NCBI RefSeq assembly: GCF_001005085.2
Contig: NZ_LBMU02000088.1
Coordinates: 124,001 to 188,000 of the forward strand
DNA length: 64,000 nucleotides
Source of the DNA: Streptomyces humi
Lineage (GTDB): Bacteria; Actinomycetota; Actinomycetes; Streptomycetales; Streptomycetaceae
Direction: 5' to 3'
Below the pieces are notes generated by a model, which had not been told where the DNA came from, made no database searches, and saw only the letters and a program-made list of their open reading frames with translations. How positions within the stretch are numbered: the stretch's first letter is position 1; each line of letters opens with the position of its first letter. Below are positions 59,428 through 64,000 of this stretch, piece by piece. Both the position numbers and the translations under genes were made by a program.

Positions 59428-59441
59428 GAGGGGCAGCCACG

Positions 59442-60776
59442 ATGACCACGGTCCACGAACCCACCACCCCAGTCACGCCCCCCGACCTGTCGGTATGGCC
59501 CGCCTCCACCACCGAGCCCGGACCCGGTGACCTCGCCGTCGGCGGTGTCCCGCTCGCCGAGGTCGCCGACCGCTTCGGCACCCCTGTCTACGTCCTGGAC
59601 GAAGCCGAGGTCCGAGACCGCTGCCGCACCTACCGGGACGCCTTCCCCGACGCCGAAGTCCTCTACGCGGCCAAGGCGTTCCTCTGCCGCGCCATGGCCC
59701 ACTGGACGGACGACGAGGGGCTCGGTCTCGACGTCTGCTCCGCCGGCGAACTCGAACTCGCCGTCACCACCGGATTCCCGGCGGAGCGGATCGTCCTGCA
59801 CGGCAATGCCAAGTCCCCCCGCGACCTGGAGACCGCCCTGCGCCTCGGCGTGGGCCGCATCGTCATCGACAGCCCCTCCGAGATCGCCCGGCTGGCCGCC
59901 GCCGTCGGACCCGACGGCCACCAGAAGGTCATGGTGCGGGTCGTCCCCGGCATCAGCGCGGGCGGCCACGACAAGATCCGCACCGGCACGGACGACCAGC
60001 AGTTCGGCCTGTCCATCGCTGACGGATACGCGCAGCACGCCATCGCCCGCATCCTCGACCAGCCGCAGCTCGAACTCACCGGCCTGCACTGCCACCTGGG
60101 CTCCCAGATCACCAGCGTCAAGTCCTACCTGGCCGCCGTACGCCGCATGGTCGGCCTGATGAGCCGTCTCCACGAGCAGCACGGCCTGGCCCTGCCCGAA
60201 CTCGACCTCGGCGGTGGCCACGGCATCGCCTACCGCCCCGGTGAGGAGGCCCTCGACCTGACGGCGCTCGCCCGCAAGGTCCGCACGGAACTGGCCGATG
60301 CCTGCACGGCGGCCGGACTCCCCGTCCCCCGCCTGATCATCGAGCCGGGCCGGGCGATCGTGGGCCCCGCGGGCATCGCCCTGTACCGAGTCCTGTCCGT
60401 GAAGCGCACCGGGCACCACGTGTTCGTGGCGGTGGACGGCGGCATGGGCGACAACCCGCGCCCGGCCCTGTACGGCGTGCGGTACGCCCCGCGACTGATC
60501 GGCCGCCACAGCACCGCTACCCCGGCCCCGGTGACCGTGGTGGGCCGCCACTGCGAGGCGGGTGACATCCTGGCCGCCGACGTCGAACTCCCCGCCGACA
60601 CACGCCCCGGCGACCTGCTCGCCGTGCCGGTCGCCGGTGCCTACCACCTCTCCATGGCCTCCGGCTACAACCTGGTCGGCCGCCCGCCGGTGGCCGCCGT
60701 ACGCGACGGGATCGCCCGCATCCTGGTCCGCCGCGAATCCCTGGAGGACATCCGCGGCCGGGACGTGGGCCTCTGA
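59442..60776 (+). CDS. lysA: Diaminopimelate decarboxylase
   Basis: 444 residues. Fold-type III PLP enzyme: Schiff-base Lys78 in LYAAKAF, HGNAKSPRDL, HCHLGSQI, phosphate loop GGGHGIAY, EPGRAIVGPAG, the C-terminal barrel with GRHCEAGD (the usual CESGD with Ala for Ser) and AGAYHLSMASGYN. It converts meso-diaminopimelate to lysine and CO2, the last step of lysine synthesis. It is not beside argS or hom-thrCB, where streptomycetes keep the housekeeping copy, so it may be a second, specialised copy or act on a related substrate. A terminator follows at 60866. Confidence 0.5.
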   Translation: MTTVHEPTTPVTPPDLSVWPASTTEPGPGDLAVGGVPLAEVADRFGTPVYVLDEAEVRDRCRTYRDAFPDAEVLYAAKAFLCRAMAHWTDDEGLGLDVCSAGELELAVTTGFPAERIVLHGNAKSPRDLETALRLGVGRIVIDSPSEIARLAAAVGPDGHQKVMVRVVPGISAGGHDKIRTGTDDQQFGLSIADGYAQHAIARILDQPQLELTGLHCHLGSQITSVKSYLAAVRRMVGLMSRLHEQHGLALPELDLGGGHGIAYRPGEEALDLTALARKVRTELADACTAAGLPVPRLIIEPGRAIVGPAGIALYRVLSVKRTGHHVFVAVDGGMGDNPRPALYGVRYAPRLIGRHSTATPAPVTVVGRHCEAGDILAADVELPADTRPGDLLAVPVAGAYHLSMASGYNLVGRPPVAAVRDGIARILVRRESLEDIRGRDVGL

Positions 60777-60865
60777 CGCCGGCCTGAGCCGGGACGCGGT
60801 CGGGCGCCGCGATGTTTCTTCGCCCATGCCTGGGGCCGGGCGACGGGCCGGGCGGCGAGCGTGCG

Positions 60866-60896
60866 GGCAGCCGTGATCGGCGAGCCCACGGCTGCC
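60866..60896 (+). terminator. Stem-loop terminator after lysA
   Basis: Perfect 10-bp arms GGCAGCCGTG and CACGGCTGCC with an 11-nt loop, 90 bp after the lysA stop. The remaining stretch to 61241 contains no supported gene. No c-di-AMP riboswitch was recognised ahead of the potassium transporter. Confidence 0.5.
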
Positions 60897-61241
60897 TGTG
60901 GATGAGCGTCAGGACGCAGCCGGTGCTGTAGGCAGTGGCGGACGTGACCACGGGTGTGGACGACTCCGCATCCCGGCGGGGTGCCTCCTTGCGCCGGCCG
61001 GCTTGATCTCCGTTCTCTCCGGTGGTCCCCGTTCCGGCTGCGGCATGTCTGGCGGCCTCCGCTGTTCGGCCTGTGGGCGCGCTGTGCCCTGGCGTCTGTG
61101 CGGACGACCACGTCGATCGGCCGGCGAGAGGACGGGACCGCAGTAGCGGCGTGCGCGTGCGGACGATTGTGCGAAGGCCGGTATCGTCCGCCGTGACACA
61201 CCTGACCTGGGGCACAGCAGCCCGTGCGGAGGAGGACCACC

Positions 61242-63197
61242 ATGGCCGACAGTCGGCAGGAGAACGCGCCGACGCCGCCACCCGGGGCCCATCGCCAGCT
61301 CGCGCACGACTCGGTGCGTCTGGCGGTGGTGATCGGTGCTCTCGGCGTGGTCTTCGGTGACATCGGGACCAGCCCGATCTACACGCTGCAAACCGTGTTC
61401 AACCCGAGCGACCCGCACCCCGTGCCCGTCAGCACGCAGAACGTGTACGGGGTGGTGTCGCTGGTGTTCTGGTCGGTGATGGTCATCGTCACCGTCACCT
61501 ACGTGCTGCTGGCGATGCGCGCCGACAACGACGGCGAGGGCGGCATCATGGCCCTCATCACCCTGGTGCGCAGGTGGAGTTCGCAACGGGGCCGACGCAC
61601 CGCCGCCGTACTGGCGGCGCTCGGTATCTTCGGCGCGTCCCTGTTCTTCGGCGACAGCATGATCACCCCGGCGATCTCGGTGCTGTCCGCGGTCGAAGGA
61701 CTCAAGGTCGTCGAGCCGTCGCTGGACGACGCGGTCGTGCCGATCACCGCTGTGATCATCGTGGTGCTGTTCCTGGTGCAGCGCCGGGGCACGGCGGCGG
61801 TGGGCCGGGTGTTCGGACCGGTGATGATCGCCTGGTTCACGGCCATCGGCGCGTGCGGGGCGGTGGGCATCGCCGACCACCCGGACATCCTCAAGGCGCT
61901 GTCGCCGACCTACGCGCTGGGCTTCCTCTTCGGGCACTTCGGCACCGCCTTCTTCGCCCTGGCCGCGGTCGTGCTCGCGGTCACCGGCGCCGAGGCCCTC
62001 TACGCCGACATGGGGCACTTCGGCCGCCGGTCCATCACCCGCGGCTGGCTGTTCCTCGTCTTCCCGGCCTGCGTCCTGAGCTACCTCGGCCAGGGCGCGC
62101 TGATCCTCGACGACCCGGCCAACATCAGCAGCCCGTTCTTCCTGCTGGTGCCCGACTGGGGGCGCTGGCCGATGATCCTGCTGGCCACGGCGGCCACCGT
62201 GATCGCCTCCCAGGCGGTGATCACCGGCGCGTACTCGGTCGCCTCCCAGGCCGCCCAGCTCGGCTACCTTCCCAGGCTGCGGATCGCGCACACCTCCGAG
62301 TCCACCGTGGGCCAGATCTACGTCCCCTGGATCAACTGGCTGCTGATGGTCTCGGTCCTCACCCTGGTCTTCGCCTTCCGCAGTTCCGCCGCACTCGCGT
62401 TCGCCTTCGGCATGGCGGTCACCGGCACCATCACGATCACCACGCTGCTGTTCTTCTATGTCGCCCGCGCGAAGTGGGGCACCCCGAAGTGGCTGATCGG
62501 CATCGGCGCGAGCGTGCTGCTCTTCGTGGACCTGCTGTTCGTGGCGGCCAACATGACCAAGCTCGTCCACGGCGCCTGGCTGCCGCTGCTGATCGGCCTC
62601 ACCGCGTTCACCGTCATGACGACCTGGCAGCGCGGCCGCGAGCTCGTCACCGCGGAGCGGGCCCGCGAGGAGGGCCCGCTGCCGGAGTTCATCAACGGCC
62701 TGCGCAGCGGTGAGCTGCCGGCGCGGCGCGTGCCCGGCACGGCCGTCTTCCTGAACCGTGGCAAGGAGACCGCTCCGCTGGCCATGCGGGCCAACGTGGA
62801 GCACAACCACGTACGGCACGAGCAGGTCGTGATCCTCTCCATCGAGACCGAGCCGGTGCCCCGCGTGCCGGCCGACCGGCGGCTCGCCGTCGACGGCCTC
62901 GGCTACGCCGACGACGGGATAGTCCACGTCACCGCCACCTACGGCTACATGGAGACCCCGGACGTACCGGCGGCGCTGGCGATGCTCGACCCGGCCGAAA
63001 CCGAAGGGCCTCTGAGGCTCGATCAGGCGTCCTACTTCCTGTCGAAGATCGAGCTGCGGCGGGGACAGGCGCCCACGATGGCGCCCTGGCGCAAGCGGCT
63101 GTTCATCGCCACCTCCTACATCACGGCCGACGCGGCCGAGTACTTCGGCCTCCCCCGGGAACGCACGGTCATCATGGGTTCCCACATCGAGGTGTAG
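61242..63197 (+). CDS. kup: Kup-family potassium uptake transporter
   Basis: 651 residues, ATG with GGAGGAGGACC upstream. About twelve membrane helices in residues 25-450, starting GALGVVFGDIGTSPIYTLQTVF, the invariant first-helix signature of Kup/HAK/KT transporters. A ~200-residue cytoplasmic C-terminal domain (NRGKETAPLAMRANVEHNHVRHEQVVILSIE...) follows. Family members import K+ driven by the proton gradient. It is a single gene after the lysA terminator. The end of the protein (FGLPRERTVIMGSHIEV) matches the normal family C-terminus, so it is complete. Confidence 0.5.
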   Translation: MADSRQENAPTPPPGAHRQLAHDSVRLAVVIGALGVVFGDIGTSPIYTLQTVFNPSDPHPVPVSTQNVYGVVSLVFWSVMVIVTVTYVLLAMRADNDGEGGIMALITLVRRWSSQRGRRTAAVLAALGIFGASLFFGDSMITPAISVLSAVEGLKVVEPSLDDAVVPITAVIIVVLFLVQRRGTAAVGRVFGPVMIAWFTAIGACGAVGIADHPDILKALSPTYALGFLFGHFGTAFFALAAVVLAVTGAEALYADMGHFGRRSITRGWLFLVFPACVLSYLGQGALILDDPANISSPFFLLVPDWGRWPMILLATAATVIASQAVITGAYSVASQAAQLGYLPRLRIAHTSESTVGQIYVPWINWLLMVSVLTLVFAFRSSAALAFAFGMAVTGTITITTLLFFYVARAKWGTPKWLIGIGASVLLFVDLLFVAANMTKLVHGAWLPLLIGLTAFTVMTTWQRGRELVTAERAREEGPLPEFINGLRSGELPARRVPGTAVFLNRGKETAPLAMRANVEHNHVRHEQVVILSIETEPVPRVPADRRLAVDGLGYADDGIVHVTATYGYMETPDVPAALAMLDPAETEGPLRLDQASYFLSKIELRRGQAPTMAPWRKRLFIATSYITADAAEYFGLPRERTVIMGSHIEV

Positions 63198-63201
63198 ACG
63201 A

Positions 63202-63321
63202 CGCGAGGGCCTGGGGCGTCGAGCCGGGGCGGGCCGCCGTTGCGCCACGGGGCGGGCCACGGAGACGCCGCACCGTCGCGGGCGCTGCATGCGGCACTCA
63301 TGACGCTCCAAGGCCCTCGCG
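63202..63321. repeat. Separated ~19-bp inverted repeats after kup
   Basis: CGCGAGGGCCTGGGGCGTC at 63202 and its near-complement GACGCTCCAAGGCCCTCGCG at 63302 flank 81 bp of GC-rich sequence. This could be a long-range terminator stem or the ends of a tiny non-autonomous element. The stretch 63198-63644 contains no supported gene. Confidence 0.5.
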
Positions 63322-63644
63322 GCCGGCCCGAAGAGCCGCGAGAGGTCATCTGACGCGCTGTTTCTTCGGCTCCCGCTCCGTAGGTCGCGTTTCCGATGAC
63401 AGCAGGCCGAGCACCGACTTCCGTGCCCCGGGCGCCGGGATTCGACTCGTGTGAATCGTCCCGCTGACCGGCTCGTCAGGCCTTCGAACGCCTCCTGCCG
63501 GCGGGCAGGGTCTACGCTGTGACCTGCGGTCATCACATGATCTTCAGTTCTCACACGCCGATGATCAACGGTGGCCGCACCCGTTTTCACAGCGCGTCAG
63601 GGTTGTGTGGCGCCTGCCTGCCCCGTCCTGTGTCTGGAGGACTT

Positions 63645-64000
63645 GTGCAACGTGGCGAAGTCTGGTGGGTCCAGTTCGACGAGAGGAGGTTGGTCGTACT
63701 GCTGACGGGAGACGACACGTCCGGGATCCGGGTGATGCAGGTCGTCGCTCCGGCGGGCGTCGACATCAGCGGTCTGGGCATCGAAGTGATGGTCGGTGCC
63801 GATGAAGGACTGCCGTTCGAAGGTGTGTTGCGGCTCGCGTTCCCGCGTCCAGGCTTCACCCCTTGCACGTGGCTGACCACTGTGTCCCGGGACGACCTGA
63901 TAGAGCGGGCAGCCGTTCTGTCCCCCGTGAAGCTCAGCGAGGTTGACGATGCCCTCCGACTCGCTGAACAAGCGCAGGAGCGGACTCCGGCAACGACCGC
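63645..64000 (+). CDS. MazF/PemK-like protein (3' end outside window)
   Basis: At least 118 residues from GTG 63645, with GGAGG four bases upstream. The start VQRGEVWWVQFDERRLVVLLTGD has the pattern RGEVWWVxFD...RPVVLL of MazF/PemK-type ribonuclease toxins, but the conserved P-x-V-V is L-V-V. The central VVAPAGVDISGLGIEVMVG and GVLRLAFPRPGFTPCTWLTTVSRDDLIER fit the same SH3-like barrel. No antitoxin gene is visible upstream. It may be a non-toxic relative. The last residues are beyond the window. Confidence 0.5.
   Translation, partial: MQRGEVWWVQFDERRLVVLLTGDDTSGIRVMQVVAPAGVDISGLGIEVMVGADEGLPFEGVLRLAFPRPGFTPCTWLTTVSRDDLIERAAVLSPVKLSEVDDALRLAEQAQERTPATT

Noticed and set aside
60777..61241. 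c-di-AMP (ydaO-type) riboswitch before kup
   Set aside because: The conserved riboswitch blocks were not found by eye; only the lysA terminator hairpin is clear.

Overview
The window is very GC-rich, with the codon bias, GTG/TTG starts, 4-bp ATGA/GTGA gene overlaps and gene content of a Streptomyces (or close streptomycete) chromosome. The mixture of catabolic and regulatory islands with many decayed genes and insertion-sequence scraps suggests an accessory region such as a chromosome arm. That placement is an inference. No rRNA, tRNA, CRISPR array or replication origin was recognised.

Layout. 1-9.9 kb: a catabolic cluster with a mycofactocin-type SDR (3' end only), a 3Fe-4S ferredoxin plus cytochrome P450, a DUF35-thiolase fusion resembling the retro-aldolases of steroid side-chain degradation, an alpha/beta hydrolase, a DoxX protein, a beta-hydroxyacid dehydrogenase, an amidohydrolase, a family III CoA-transferase and an enoyl-CoA hydratase. 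Together they look like oxidation, CoA activation and carbon-carbon cleavage of a terpenoid- or steroid-like substrate. 10.2-11.9 kb: a secreted tannase-like esterase. 12.3-20.4 kb: two ABC ATPases convergent with two giant FtsX-type permeases. 21.0-23.3 kb: a translationally coupled P450 and UbiA-fold protein whose first Asp-rich motif is changed in the way reported for UbiA-type terpene cyclases. 23.4-35 kb: small stress and regulatory genes, a MarR/esterase pair and a GH36 alpha-galactosidase, interspersed with remnants of an epimerase, an XRE regulator, a hydrolase, a transposase and a sugar-binding protein.

35.2-43.1 kb is the most coherent unit. It holds a class A penicillin-binding protein, a polysaccharide deacetylase, a glycolipid-type glycosyltransferase, a PAP2 phosphatase, a BlaR1-like M56 protease without a sensor domain and a BlaI repressor. 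BlaI-like operators (TACA-N3-TGTA and variants) lie upstream of the PBP gene, between the divergent glycosyltransferase and phosphatase genes, and near blaI. This reads as a local cell-envelope stress regulon. It is followed by a two-component system and two paralogous COG4705 membrane proteins that share an 11-bp-period direct repeat upstream (45.2 and 46.6 kb), a candidate site for the response regulator.

47.7-58.2 kb: an F420-type nitroreductase, a divergent flavodoxin/HxlR pair, an M20 peptidase, hypothetical proteins, a Tat-exported beta-propeller-like protein, an esterase and at least six broken genes or IS remnants. 58.2-64 kb: a universal stress protein divergent from a SAV_915-type protein and an extra lysA, with an array of CGTCA repeats in the shared intergenic region, then a Kup potassium transporter and the start of a MazF/PemK-like gene cut by the window edge.

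[Form note: the answer gave no confidence values for features; the 0.5 in every feature is a placeholder required by the schema, not an estimate.]
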